Shown here: piece after piece, positions 24,003-34,820 of the stretch
Layout: every line of letters starts with the position of its first letter
Position numbering within the stretch: the first letter of the stretch is position 1
Origin: Trametes villosa
Taxonomy: Eukaryota > Basidiomycota > Agaricomycetes > Polyporales > Polyporaceae
NCBI GenBank assembly: GCA_002964805.2
Contig: PUDQ02000057.1
Span: 434,001-498,000, forward strand
Direction: 5' to 3'
DNA: 64,000 nt
The notes under the pieces: model-generated
What the model was told of the DNA's origin: nothing
Databases searched by the model: none
The model's input: the letters and a program-made list of their open reading frames with translations, nothing else
Program-made: the position numbers and the translations under genes

Positions 24003-26567
24003 TCACGCAGCGCCCGCTTCCTTGATCGACTTCAGCACATAGCCCTCGAGGCCTCCGCAGTTCCAGAGCTCCTGGACGCTCGCGCCGACGCGCCCAACCT
24101 TGTACGTGCGCGTCTCCCCGCCCGGCCAGCGCACCTCGACGCGGCCCTCGACGACCTTCACGTCCACCGCATGGCCCTCGTTCACGGTGAGCTCGCCGCG
24201 CGTGCCCCCCGCGCCGCGCTTCCCGTCCTTCGCGTACTCGCGCGTGAGGTCCGCAACGAGCTCGGGCGACTCGATGCACACGAGCCCGTTGTTGATCGCG
24301 TTCCGCTTGAAGATGTCGCCGAACGAGCCCGCGATCACGAGCGGCACGCCCGCCGCCTTGAGCGCGGTCGCGGCCTGCTCGCGCGACGAGCCCGTGCCGA
24401 AGTTGTAGCCGGAGACGAGGACGACACCCTGCTGCACGCCGGCGGCGGGCGCGGGGGACTGCGCCTGCTCCGTGCGGATCGTGGCGACGAGCGTGGCGAA
24501 CGAGGGGTCGTAGTTCTCCATCACGACTTCGGCCTGGCGGGCGAGCGTGATGTCGTCCTGGTAGGTGTACTTGCCCGGGTAGAGGGCATCCGTGTTGAGG
24601 TTGTCCTGGGGCGCGAAGAGTAGGGGCCCGGCGAACGTGGACGGGAAGCCAGGGAGAACGGGCTCCTCAGCTTCTGCCGCTGCAGCGGGCGAAGCACTAT
24701 CCTTGGCAGGCGTGACGATAGAGAACGTTGGTGCGCCTGGGGCAGGGAGTGAGGCCGGGTCCAGGGAGTCGGGGCTGGCGATGTAGCCCTTGATCGCGCT
24801 CGCTGCGACCACAGCAGGGGAGGCGAGGTATGCCTGAGCGTTGGGGTGTCCCATGCGACCCTTGTAGTTCCTGTTCGTCGCGCTGATGCCTGTCTCACCG
24901 TCCTGAAGCAGGCCGACACCCAGGCCGATGCACGGGCCACATCCCGCAGGTAGAGGCTTCGCTCCGGCGAGGACAAGGGTCTCCCAGTCGCCCCGCTTCT
25001 CCGCATCCAGCTGTACCTCGGAACTAGCAGCCGCAACGTAGAACTCGACGCCCGGCGCGACCTTGCGTCCCTTCATGACGGCGGCAGCGGCAGCGATGTC
25101 GGAGGCGCGCGCGTTGGTGCAGCTGAGAAGGTACGCCTTCTGGATCGGGAGGCGCTTCGACTCGAGGACCGGGAGCGGGTTGGAGACCTTCACGCTGTTC
25201 GGGCCAGAGACATGCGGCACGAGAGTAGAGAGGTCGAGAACGAGATGCGAGGCGTAAGCGGCATCCGCATCCGACCGTATGAGGTTGGCACGGAGAGAGT
25301 CGAGGCGAGCGCGATTGATCCGGTTGTGTTCAGGCGGCGCAGGGATGGAAGCAGACAATGCAGGGGTGGAGAATGTGCGTAGTTCCAGCCTCTTCAAAGC
25401 GCGTTCGTACCAGTCCAGCGTGACGTCGTCGACAGGGAACACGCCGGCAAGCGCGCCCCACTCCGTGGTCATGTTCGAGATCGTGAGCCGTTCGTCAACC
25501 GTGAGTGCCGAGATGCCGTCGCCAGCGAATTCGATAGCGCCGTTGAGAACCTCGTCCTTGTTGAAGTAACCGCAGAGGGCAACGATAACGTCCTTGCCCG
25601 TAACGCCTGGTGCCAATTTGCCCTTGAGTTCCACCTTGATCATTCTGGGGACCTGCCACCACGTCTTGCCAGTCGCCCACAGCGCGGCAGCGTCCGTCCG
25701 CACGATGGGTGTACCAACGCAGCCTACACCTCCATACATGTTACTGTGGCTGTCGCTAGCCACGGTGAGCGTGTTTGGGAAGGCGTAGCCCTCCTCGACA
25801 AGGACCTGGTGACCAATACCGCGACCGGCGGGGTAGAAGTCGATTCCGTGTTGCCGCGCGAAGGCTTCGATGGATGCGTACTTGGATAGGTTCTTCGGGG
25901 TCTTGTTCTGCACGTCGTGGTCGAGGGTGAAGACGAGCTGCTTCGGGTTATGAACCCGCGTTGCACCTATGGACTTGAACCTTGGATGATGAGCATAACG
26001 CTTGTGATAGGTAAATGTGACAGTGAGGAGTGCCATAGGTAACCCGCGGCAAATTCCTGGGCGACCCTACGTCATACACGAATCCCTCTACCGTGAACCA
26101 GCGTCCCGACGCAGATACGAGTTCACCGCATCGGGGACGCGCGCAGGCTTGAAGGTATTTGAAATGCCCACACCCAGACTCATCTACTGGGGACTCTCAC
26201 CGCGCAATCGCTTTCGCTACGCGAAGAGACCCCATGGCTACTCCCCATTCTATGCGCATATGTTCTGTACTCACTTGGTAATCACTGGACCCGTATTATC
26301 ATGCGTCATGACATGTTCCGGACGTATCATCACGTAGTCCCCCGCCTTCACAGTCTTCCCCGCAGGCAAGTCGACCGCGTAGCGCTGCACGACCTTTTCG
26401 ATGATAGTTTGTGGGACGCGCGAGGCCGCCGTTGCGTAGCATCTTGACGAGAAGAAGCGACTGCCTCCCCAGCGTGTCGAGAGACGCATTGCCGACTGCA
26501 AAGCACCAGACGACCGAGAAAAAGAGAGACGAGAGGAAGTGGTCGACGCGGAGAAGCAAGTGTGCAC
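24003..26567 (-). CDS. LYS4: Homoaconitase, mitochondrial
   Basis: Converts homocitrate (via homoaconitate) to homoisocitrate in the fungal alpha-aminoadipate lysine pathway, in the mitochondrial matrix. Two exons: 26567 (or ATG at 26489) to 26275, and 25980-24003; 756 or 730 aa, both in frame. [20 protein letters not shown] is a good targeting presequence, making 26489 an attractive start. Visible aconitase signatures are [36 protein letters not shown] and [20 protein letters not shown]. The [4Fe-4S] cysteines sit in [11 protein letters not shown] and [10 protein letters not shown]. The swivel domain is [20 protein letters not shown] and [31 protein letters not shown] and [18 protein letters not shown] fit the LYS4 subfamily better than ACO1. 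No defects seen. Confidence 0.95.
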
Positions 26568-26954
26568 GAGTCAAAGTCCGGTGGCTGAGAATGTCGCAAA
26601 CGGGCGCTTACCCCAGATTGTGTGCCCGGCCCGTGGACTCCGACTCTAAGAGCCAATGAAAGTGTGCGCGATGCTCATCTGCTTTCCACCGCAAGTCGGG
26701 GTGCACGGGGAAATTTACGGCTGAGCTATTCCCTGTTTTACGGCAATGGTAGCCACGGAGATTCAACGTCCTATAAAAATTTCTCAAAGACCTACAGCTC
26801 GCGTACCGAGCCCGAGAATTCACAACCGTAACTGCCGCACACATGAGGACCAGGAGCATGCGCAAAACCCAGCGTGAATTCAGAGTAGACAACCAAACGA
26901 GACCACACGGTAAGGGGTAATTCACGACTCAGAAACCCCTTCTACCACAGTCGC
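26568..26954. other. Intergenic between LYS4 and the secreted-protein cluster
   Basis: About 0.4 kb with the LYS4 promoter and the 3' region of secreted-protein copy 1. No other feature seen. Confidence 0.4.
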
Positions 26955-27343
26955 TCAGTGGAACCCGAGCCAGCACCTAGCACCGCCCTCGAAGTCGTCG
27001 CACTCGACGTCGGACGCGCCCTGGTCGATGGCTTGCACGAGCAGGCCCGCGCACGCGTCCCAGCAGTTCTGCGGGCTCTTATAGTCGTGCGTGCCCTTGA
27101 ACCACCCGCGCCCGCCGCAGTCCATGCCGTCCTGCAGTGTTAAGTAGTCAGCGCGGCCCCTCTGAAGGTGAGGGAGAGGGAGCGGCGTACCCAGTTGTCG
27201 GTGCGGTAGTTGTTCAGGCAGTTGTGCAGAGCGCCCTGGTTGGTCGCGCCGAGCGCGTTGAACTGGCGAACGATGGACGCGTTCGCGGAGACCTGGCTGA
27301 CGGCGAACGCGGCGAGGGCGACGAAAGCGGCGGTGAACTGCAT
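26955..27343 (-). CDS. Small secreted six-cysteine protein, copy 1
   Basis: Family not recognised; a candidate lineage-specific secreted protein. Exon 1 27343-27191 (51 codons) and exon 2 27131-26955 (58 codons plus stop) give 109 aa. The signal peptide is MQFTAAFVALAAFAVSQVSA, cleaved after about residue 20. The mature part has six Cys in the order C-x13-C-x17-C-x3-C-x16-C-x8-C. It contains SIVRQFNALGAT, LNNYRTDNW, DGMDCGGRGWFKGTHDY and the C-terminus GGARCWLGFH. This copy has N instead of T before the first mature Cys (ALHNC). The promoter is A-type, with a TATAAA on the minus strand at 27494-27489 and a probable 5'UTR intron between it and the ATG. Confidence 0.85.
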
Positions 27344-27488
27344 CTTGTCTAAGTAGAGGCTGTCTAGTAAGAGGCGGATGAGTGGTAGGCGACAGCTGTG
27401 GAGCGGAATAGGCTCACTGTAGGTGCGGTAGCGTGTTAGGTTGGTAGATGAGGCTGGTGGTGAGGAAGAACGGACAGTGGTCAACGCC

Positions 27489-27494
27489 TTTATA
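27489..27494 (-). promoter_or_regulatory. TATA box of secreted-protein copy 1 (A-type)
   Basis: TATAAA preceded by GTCGAG and followed by GGCG, about 150 bases upstream of the ATG. The same context and spacing occur at copies 4 and 5. Confidence 0.65.
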
Positions 27495-29603
27495 CTCGAC
27501 GTCGTTGAGAACCTGCATGGGGAAAAGGTGGTGTATTGCAATTCCTGCCCCACGGAGACCAATTGCGCAGAGGAACCGAATAAGTCGGTTGTCAGGCGGC
27601 GCACCGTCGTAACGGCGTAAACACCCTCCACGCTCGACCTGGAGTGCAAGATAAACTCGAAGTGGGAGGGATCGCCAGCTATGCGAGCTCGGCCCTCGAG
27701 TGGATGCGGCATTCGCGACAGCGGCAACGCTCTGCCAAGGCGCGCCGTGGGGACCAGTGCATCGAGACATTGCCTGTGGCGAGCATCCGACGCGTATTGG
27801 ACATTTCAATTCGTTACGGACGTTCCTGGCGTCGGCAACGATCCTTTGTCCCAACTGGCCGGTGGGCGTCCAGAGGCTGCGGCACACCTCCGAAGGTTTC
27901 GGTAGGGGCGACTCAAGTGATCCAGGATATAGTAGGCGCGTTGGGACAGGAAGTTGACAGCCTGAGCCGCCCGGGCTCAGCATGGACTGACTCGGTACCT
28001 AGAGACATAAGTTGCTATTAGCCAGATTCGACGGGTTGAAGTAGGAGGTACTGCACTATCAGGTAGGTTTCCCACTGTTTCCATGGATACATACACTCAT
28101 ATTGCAGCATCGATGCCACCGTCTAGAACTGTCACTCCATGAACTTCCGGGACGCCAAGTCTACGAGATACGGAGCTTTCGGCGACCGGCACGATTTGCC
28201 AACGCATTGCAGGTACCGCAACTAAGTTTTGGGAGTACGCGCCTGTCCGATGTGAGTTATACCGTGTACGACGCCGTGAACGCAATAGGCCTAGTAGGAG
28301 CGCGTGTGGTCGAGTTGGCGTCAGGGGTCAGCGCCGGAGCCGCTGCCAAGAGATGCTGTGGCGACGGGGCCGGGTGCGCTGTCAAATTCCATATTTTCTC
28401 AGAGCAGCAGACCTGCGATGAAGAGTTGCAGAAAACAAGAGATACATGGAAGGCGGGTAGGCTTCGGGCGGGCTCGTGGTGTTTCGTTGCAAGTCCGCGA
28501 CGGTGGGGAAATCGGCGCCAGCAACGCGCCTTGTGGCTATGCTACTAGCTACTATGTACTGCTTTCGGCCCGTGGGAACTCCAGAGTGCACGATCTACGC
28601 GAATCATCGTCTTGGCGGGATATGCCAGTGGCACTCGACCGTTACCACCACCATGCTCTAACTGCTTGTCCATCGCACACTGCTCGGAGTCTAGGTCATA
28701 TAGCCTCTCGCTCGAACTTCCTACTGCACAAGCATCCGAGATGCATCTGTGAAGCTCAATACACCTAGAGTACAGCTCCAGTTCACTCCGGAACCGGAAC
28801 GTGCCGTGCTGCACTCTCCGCAAAGCCTATGACAAATTTTGAGGTTTGAAATTACCCCGGTGGCTATACCCGTCGCTCTATTGACTACGATATACATGTA
28901 CAACGCGTACAAACCAGGATCATATCTCCGTCCGAGTCGGCCGCCCAGCGCCCAACTCCACGGGCGCGCGTGTGCCTGCCGCCCATCTCCCCTTCAGGCC
29001 AGGCAGCTATGGGCTATACTCGATGCGTCTAGGTGCGCGCCAGATTCGCGTACCGGTCTCGGGGTGGTCTAGCGTAGATCTTGTCCTATACACAGAGAAA
29101 ACTCACATCAACCCGTTCAACAGAAGCGCTCCCTGGGCTATGCTCGGGGCCGCTCAAACCACCTGCGAGTTCCGCGTTGTAACTTCCGCTCCCCTCTGAT
29201 ATACGGGCTCATTCTCTACTCCCTTCCCACAGTTTCAATGAGCAGAAGCCTCATCGAATTCCCGGAGCCTGCTGCTAGCGATATCGACTACTACTCGTAC
29301 GGTCACATCCGCGAAACGCCGCCGCCTGCTCTTCCGATCACCTCACGGGATGGCAATGGTAATGACAGGACGCGAGTTCCGCCATTTGCAAAGCGTTACC
29401 GAACGGCGCTTCGTGAAGCGATATCCACATGCTGCCGCCCATTTGCAACGGACCTGTCACCGGTGTTGGGCGGAGCGCAAGTCCCGATGGCGGTCTGCAA
29501 ACGTGGTATTGGCGACGCTGTGGCGTTTCAGAACTGGGCGCGCACTTGGCGCACAACGCACCGTAGGCACTCTTCGAGCAGAGTTGTGCGCTCTGGTGAG
29601 GGG

Positions 29604-29610
29604 TATATAA
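29604..29610 (+). promoter_or_regulatory. TATA box of secreted-protein copy 2 (B-type)
   Basis: TATATAA in the context GGGGTATATAAGGA, 146 bases before the ATG. Copy 3 has the same B-type sequence and spacing. Confidence 0.65.
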
Positions 29611-29749
29611 GGATACCAACCTTGCTCACCGTCCTCACCACCAGCCTTCTCCAACAATCTACACTCCACCGCTTCCACAGTAAGTCGGCACATTCCCGTG
29701 ATTCACTGTGTTCTCATTCTAACCGTCTACAGTTCCAGTCACAGACACG

Positions 29750-30147
29750 ATGCAGTTCACCGCCGCTTTCGTTGCCCTCGCCGCCTTTGCCGTCAGCCAG
29801 GTCTCTGCCAACGCGTCCATCGTGCGCCAGTTCAACGCCCTCGGCGCGACGAACCAGGGTGCGCTGCACACCTGCCTGAACAACTACCGCACCGACAACT
29901 GGGTACGTCGGTCTTCGCGCCGCTTTCCTTCCTCTCCCTACCCGCAGGAACGTCACTGACATCCTCATAGGACGGCATGGACTGCGGCGGACGCGGCTGG
30001 TTTAAGGGCACGCACGACTACAAGAGCCCGCAGAACTGCTGGGACGCGTGCGCGGGCTTGCTCGTGAAGGCTATCGACCAGGGCGCGTCGGACGTCGAGT
30101 GCGACGACTTCGAGGGCGGCGCCCGGTGCTGGCTTGGCTTCCATTGA
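29750..30147 (+). CDS. Small secreted six-cysteine protein, copy 2
   Basis: Exon 1 29750-29902 and exon 2 29971-30147 give 109 aa with the same signal peptide and six-Cys pattern as copy 1. The intron is 68 bases, starts GTACGTCGG and sits at the same place, after codon TGG 51. Distinguishing residues are ALHTC, SPQNCWDAC, LLVKAIDQ and CDDFEGG. A probable 5'UTR intron lies just upstream (CCACA|GTAAGT ... CTACAG). The 3' region after the stop shares a block ending ATGCTCAATATACT with copies 4 and 5. The gene is convergent with copy 3. Confidence 0.86.
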
Positions 30148-30849
30148 GCGCGACCTCGGAGGGGAGCTTGACTCGGTGCTGAGGGCTTATACACGCTTCT
30201 CTCGGTTAATGGGGGGTCTCTATGTCTTGTGGTTAATGGGAGTGTCTATGCCGTCTCCGAGCGCACATGCGTATGTGGGGTTTGTCATGCTCAATATACT
30301 ATTGGTTCTCGTCTACATTGTGCCACGTACTATCTGAGCCGGAGGGAGGGAACATCATATCGGAGGCTTTGGGTTGGAGAATAGTCCGAGCGATCCCATA
30401 TAGTTAGGCATTCTTTACTCTCCTCCAAGTGCGCATACACAGGTTTAAGTTGCATAGTACTCAAGGTGGGGGTATATGCACGCTGACGTTGAGCCGCCTG
30501 TCTCTTTGCTAACATATCAATTGAAGTCATTGAGTGAGTACAACTCCCCCCGGAATCCCAGCTCTGTAAGTGGAACAGAGACGCTCTACAACCCCGCACG
30601 TCCGCCGCCCGCGGTCGTAGTACAAGGCAAGGATGCCTTTGCGGGCTGCGTGTTTCTCCTTCCGGGACCGATTAATTACATGATGTCGAGCTTGCGCCAA
30701 AGTCGGTATGCGGCATCGCAGACTAAACGAAAGATCATAGCAGACATAATCGCATTGGCGAATCTCGAACACCACCCCAATACACACTACCACGCAGCAA
30801 CACGAACAACCCGAGCTGAACTAGCTGGACGCGACGGGTCGGGTACCGC
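30148..30849. other. Convergent region between copies 2 and 3
   Basis: About 0.7 kb holding both 3' UTRs. The copy 2 side retains the 3' block shared with copies 4 and 5. No gene supported. Confidence 0.45.
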
Positions 30850-31241
30850 TCAGTGGAACCCGAGCCAGCACCTGGCGCCGCCCTCGAAGTCGTCGCACTC
30901 GACGTCCGACGCGCCCTGGTCGATAGCCTGGACGAGCAGGCCCGCGCACGCGTCGTAGCAGTTCTCGGGGCTCTTGTAGTCGTGAGTGCCCTTGAACCAG
31001 CCGCGCCCGCCGCAGTTCATGCCGTCCTGTCAGTGCCGAGTGGTCAGCGACGTCTCCTGGGAAGAGGTAGAGTGAGCGGAGAGCATACCCAGTTATCGGT
31101 GCGGTAGTTGTTGAGGCAGGTGTGGAGCGCCCCCTGGTCGGTCGCACCGAGGGCGTTGAACTGGCGCACGATGGATGCGTTGGCGGAGACCTGGCTGACG
31201 GCGAAGGCGGCGAGGGCGACGAAAGCGGCGGTGAACTGCAT
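30850..31241 (-). CDS. Small secreted six-cysteine protein, copy 3
   Basis: Exon 1 31241-31089 and exon 2 31026-30850 give 109 aa. Signal peptide and Cys spacing are as in the other copies. Substitutions unique to this copy are DGMNC for DGMDC and NCYDAC for NCWDAC; it also has ALGATDQ. Both exon lengths (153 and 177 bases) are identical in all five copies, while intron sequences differ, showing selection on the protein. The promoter is B-type (TATATAAG on minus, 31388-31381). It forms a divergent pair with copy 4. Confidence 0.86.
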
Positions 31242-31380
31242 CTTGTCTGTGACTGGGACTGCGAAAAGTCAGCCCAAGAACGCGGTGGGAAAGAAGGCAT
31301 GCGGCTCACTGTAGAAGTGGTGATGCGAGGGTTGTTTGGAGGAGAGCTGGTGGTGAGGATGGTGGACCGTGTTGTGCGGT

Positions 31381-31388
31381 CTTATATA
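31381..31388 (-). promoter_or_regulatory. TATA box of secreted-protein copy 3 (B-type)
   Basis: TATATAAG on the minus strand, about 145 bases upstream of the ATG, in the B-type context seen at copy 2. Confidence 0.65.
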
Positions 31389-33340
31389 CCTTCGAGAGCG
31401 TTAAACGCCTCCAGAGGGCGACAAAAGGTCCCCCACGAACGAGGAGAGCACCTCGATCCTGGCCTAGCAGCGTTGCCAATCCGCCTCGCGAAGCGCTCAC
31501 TCGGTAATACTTTGCAAATGGCGGCCCTCGCGTTTTGTGTACCCGTCCGAATGGGGCACGGCTGGGCGGCCGGGGTCCGACGGGTGAGGACATACAACTG
31601 ACAGCGACGTGGCGGTGGATTCCTGCGAACTATCGGCGTGACGGTGATTCGACGAGGATATCCGGGGTATATACCAATAATCGTGATTGTCGACGAAGCC
31701 GACATTGCCACATGTGTGCGTCTCCACCCCCGGGTTCCCGACCTCGGGCAGATACATTTAACCAAGCAATGTCCGCAATACGTATTTTCTTCCTAGAGTG
31801 AGATAGCGGTCAGAATCGCTGTACGCCGCAGAAAGTATGAGGTCCGTACGAAGTATTCAATAGGGTGGCGTTGAGGTGCCATACGCCACACGTCGGATTC
31901 ATTCGTAAACCTGGAAGGGGCGCGGTTAGGACGCGAGGGGGAACCGAAGTCTGAGTTCACCCACCACATGCCCGAGTCAGCCTGAGGGCGTTCAATTGAC
32001 TGTCAGTTGAATATGATATAGCGCCCCAGCGTCTTGTGATCCGACGGAAAACGGGGAAATACGGTTGGTATTTAGCGCAGGTCACAAGGGGCGCTACCGT
32101 CTTCGCCCATGCGGTGTGGGGATGTAATTGCGCGTGTGGGCTCGAGCGGCGGCGTCCTCAGGCTCGAGAACGCGAGGGCACGGGCGAGTGATTCCGAGTC
32201 CGGCCTAGTAAGTACCGGGTAGAAGGCATGCAGCGGTCTAGAGAAGCCGCGTGGTTTCGAGAGCCCACTTCACGTTACAGTGTCTAGCCTGATCCCACCA
32301 GACATCCGCGGTAGGTAGATATCTTGCCGCAAGAGGAAACGACGGGCGGACATACAGCGCGCTACCGGGGTGCTGCGGGCACTGTAGACGGGCATCTTCG
32401 TCCTCGTTCGCTAGAATGTATATGTAAATCAAGAGAACCTGAGGACAGCCACGGGTAGGTCACAAACCTTCTCGTTTGTCATGGGCCCTGTCGGATCGGG
32501 CTGAGTCAAGCTTCAGCCCGAGGGCCAGTGAGCGGTCCATGATGAGAGCTCAGTTAGAAAGACGGCCCAAAGTGACAGCATCGTCTAATAGGGGGAAACC
32601 GGCCCTACTATCGAATCATATCGCCAGACGGTCAACTGTAGTCCAGATCAGAGACGACGGTTCGGAGGAGACGGTGCCGGGCCAGAGGAGCGCCCGAGTC
32701 GCGAGGCCAACAAGGAATCCGGAATTCCCACGCACCTGAGAGGCACCGCCATCGAGTATGTTGCGGGCGCCAATGTGCTAGCGCAGAACCCCTGGCACTC
32801 CGAGCCCGACCGAAGCCACCTCTCCTCGCCACCATGTTCACCAGTCAAAGTAGCTAAGGTATCGACAGGTGGGTCTATACAGAGTCTATTGGTACAATGT
32901 GTCTAATGATTTTCTATCGTAGACTTGGCGTAGGCTGCTCCAGACGGCGCGGGTCGGGGATCCCAGCACCGACCGGCATATGTGGCGACGCGCTAGGCCA
33001 ACGGCTAGTCGACAGTATTCCGATATCGGTGCGGCCATAGCAAATCGAAATATGTGGCAAGGGGCGCTCGCTATGTTCGATGTCTCGATGGAGTGTACGT
33101 CGCTCGACGGAGCGACACTGCCAAGACCGCCTCCACTCGAGCGCCTGGCTCGCGTACTGACCGTGTTCTCCCGTTGAATGCTCATCCAGGGGCACAGAGG
33201 CGAACCTCGAGCGCGTTTTACACATGCACGGTACTCCGCCCGAACGCTGGATGGATCGCGCCCTCCACGCAATTGGTCTCCGGGGCGCCTCGCTCGGAAT
33301 ACTACTCGCTTTGCCCATGCAGACTCTCAGCGACGCCGAG

Positions 33341-33346
33341 TATAAA
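33341..33346 (+). promoter_or_regulatory. TATA box of secreted-protein copy 4 (A-type)
   Basis: TATAAA in the context GCCGAGTATAAAGGG, 153 bases before the ATG. Confidence 0.65.
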
Positions 33347-33493
33347 GGGTGTAGGGCACTGTCTGCCAATCCTCACCACCAGCCTCATCTACCAAACCAA
33401 CCCTCCACCGCACCTACAGTGAGCTTACTGAACCCTTAGCTCCTGCCCACTGCTCACCCAATATTTAGAACAGAAGTTCCTATCTCATACAAG

Positions 33494-33888
33494 ATGCAGC
33501 TCACCGCCGCTTTCCTCGCTCTCGCTGCGTTCGCTGTCAGCCAGGTCTCCGCCAACGCGTCCATCGTGCGCCAGTTCAACGCGCTCGGTGCCACCGACCA
33601 GGGCGCGCTCCACACCTGCCTCAACAACTACCGCACCGACAACTGGGTACGTCGGTCTTCGCGCCGCTCTTCCTACCTCTCCACACGTGCACGTTGCTCA
33701 CCGCTGCTTAGGACGGTATGGACTGCGGCGGGCGCGGCTGGTTCAAGGGGACTCACGACTACAAGAGCCCCGAGAACTGCTGGGACGCGTGCGCGGGCCT
33801 GCTCGTGCAGGCGATCGACCAGGGCGCGTCGGACGTCGAGTGCGACGATGTCGAGGGCGGCGCTAGGTGCTGGCTCGGGTTCCACTAA
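33494..33888 (+). CDS. Small secreted six-cysteine protein, copy 4
   Basis: Exon 1 33494-33646 and exon 2 33712-33888 give 109 aa. The signal peptide is slightly different (MQLTAAFLALAAFAVSQVSA). The mature chain keeps all six Cys and reads ATDQGALHTC ... SPENCWDACAGLLVQAIDQ ... CDDVEGGARCWLGFH. It shares the mature sequence with copy 5, its inverted-duplicate partner, and ends in TAA where copies 1-3 end in TGA. A leader intron (CTACA|GTGAGC to ATATTTAG) precedes the ATG. Confidence 0.87.
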
Positions 33889-34180
33889 GCGGATCCTACC
33901 TCTAGCAGCCTCTTGAGGTGCTGAGGGTTCATACACGGTTTAATCGGTCTATGGGTGTCTCTTTGTCATGTGGTCTTCAGGTTGTCCTCGAGCGCGTATG
34001 CTTAAGCGTCCGCTATGCTCAATATACTTTCCGATTGTCGCACATATTTGTGTGTTAATGATTGTGAAGCGGCTCAGTTTCATCCCCAGTACTGTCGGTT
34101 AGTTCTCTGGTAGTGTAAGTCTCCTCACTAAGGTCTAAGTTAAGGAGCGAGATCGGGCGCCTAACGTGTACACCTCACTA
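33889..34180. other. 3' flank of copy 4 up to the hAT end
   Basis: Shared 3' UTR block to about 34040, then unique AT-richer sequence to the hAT terminal repeat at 34181. Confidence 0.45.
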
Positions 34181-34209
34181 TACTGTAGCTATACGACCAA
34201 TCCGGCGGG
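34181..34209. repeat. hAT left terminal inverted repeat
   Basis: Mirror of 49468-49496 with one mismatch (G versus C at position 8). Confidence 0.85.
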
Positions 34210-34820
34210 GGGTTTGGGCTGTGACCGGGCGGGCGGAAGCGGCGGGGCCGCCCAAAGCGGCGCTACCGGCGGCAGTCTGTGACCGGCCGGTACAAAAAGC
34301 GGCGCGGTGGCCCCGCAGGGCCGCTCCGGCGCCAAATTTGCGCTGTGACCGGGCCTTGGCCAGCCCCAAAGCGGCGGGGACCGCTGTGACGCGCGACACC
34401 GACCCCGATCCGGTGCGGCGGGGGTCCGTGTGACCTGTGACCCGCCCAGGGCTTGGCTTGGATAGTTGCATCCACGGATATCCGCGGATAGTATCCGTTT
34501 CCCATACATCCGTTTGCCCAAAAATCCATCCGTTTGATCTGGCGGGTTTCCCACGGATAGTGATGTCACAAGTAGTCACCAGGTGTAACAGGGAGCGTCA
34601 TGGCTGAGCGCTGATCGCGCTGCGGCGCGCTGTGGCGCGACGCGTCTCGCTAACGCGACGCGCCTCCTCCGCTCGTCCCTCTGCTGGGTCTCGCTACTAC
34701 TCGCGATCCCCACCGGGCTCCATAGCGGACAATACATAAACGCCATGCAATTCATTCGCATCTCCACCCTTCGCGCTTCTCCTGTGGGGACACGGCAGGC
34801 CAACACGGTCCTTACTCGGC

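Larger units (their letters stand above)
27344..29749. other. 2.4-kb spacer of divergent pair 1/2
   Basis: Shared upstream region of copies 1 (minus) and 2 (plus). The outer portions (27.4-27.9 kb and 29.3-29.75 kb) resemble the promoters of copies 4/5 and copy 3 respectively. The central part shows no gene and no obvious similarity to the other spacers. Confidence 0.5.
31242..33493. other. 2.25-kb spacer of divergent pair 3/4
   Basis: No gene supported. Besides the two promoters it contains a near-palindrome around 31991-32010 and an imperfect hairpin (AGCGCCCC...CTTGTGA at 32020-32039 against TCACAAGGGGCGCT at 32082-32095). Both are conserved in the inverted copy. Confidence 0.5.
31398..34040. 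repeat. Left arm of a large inverted segmental duplication
   Basis: This block, running from the promoter of copy 3 through copy 4 and its 3' UTR, reappears inverted at about 61375-64000. Matching landmarks occur in reverse order: GCGTTAAACGC at 31398-31408 with the last bases of the window; the region around the 32020-32095 hairpin with 63310-63390; the stretch around 32490 with 62885-62930; the 33060-33180 block with 62230-62310; and copy 4 with copy 5. Small substitutions and indels are scattered throughout. Limits are approximate. Confidence 0.8.

Noticed and set aside
29238..29879. 213-codon frame overlapping the start of secreted-protein copy 2
   Set aside because: Runs through the promoter and out of frame with the signal-peptide exon, which is conserved in five copies.
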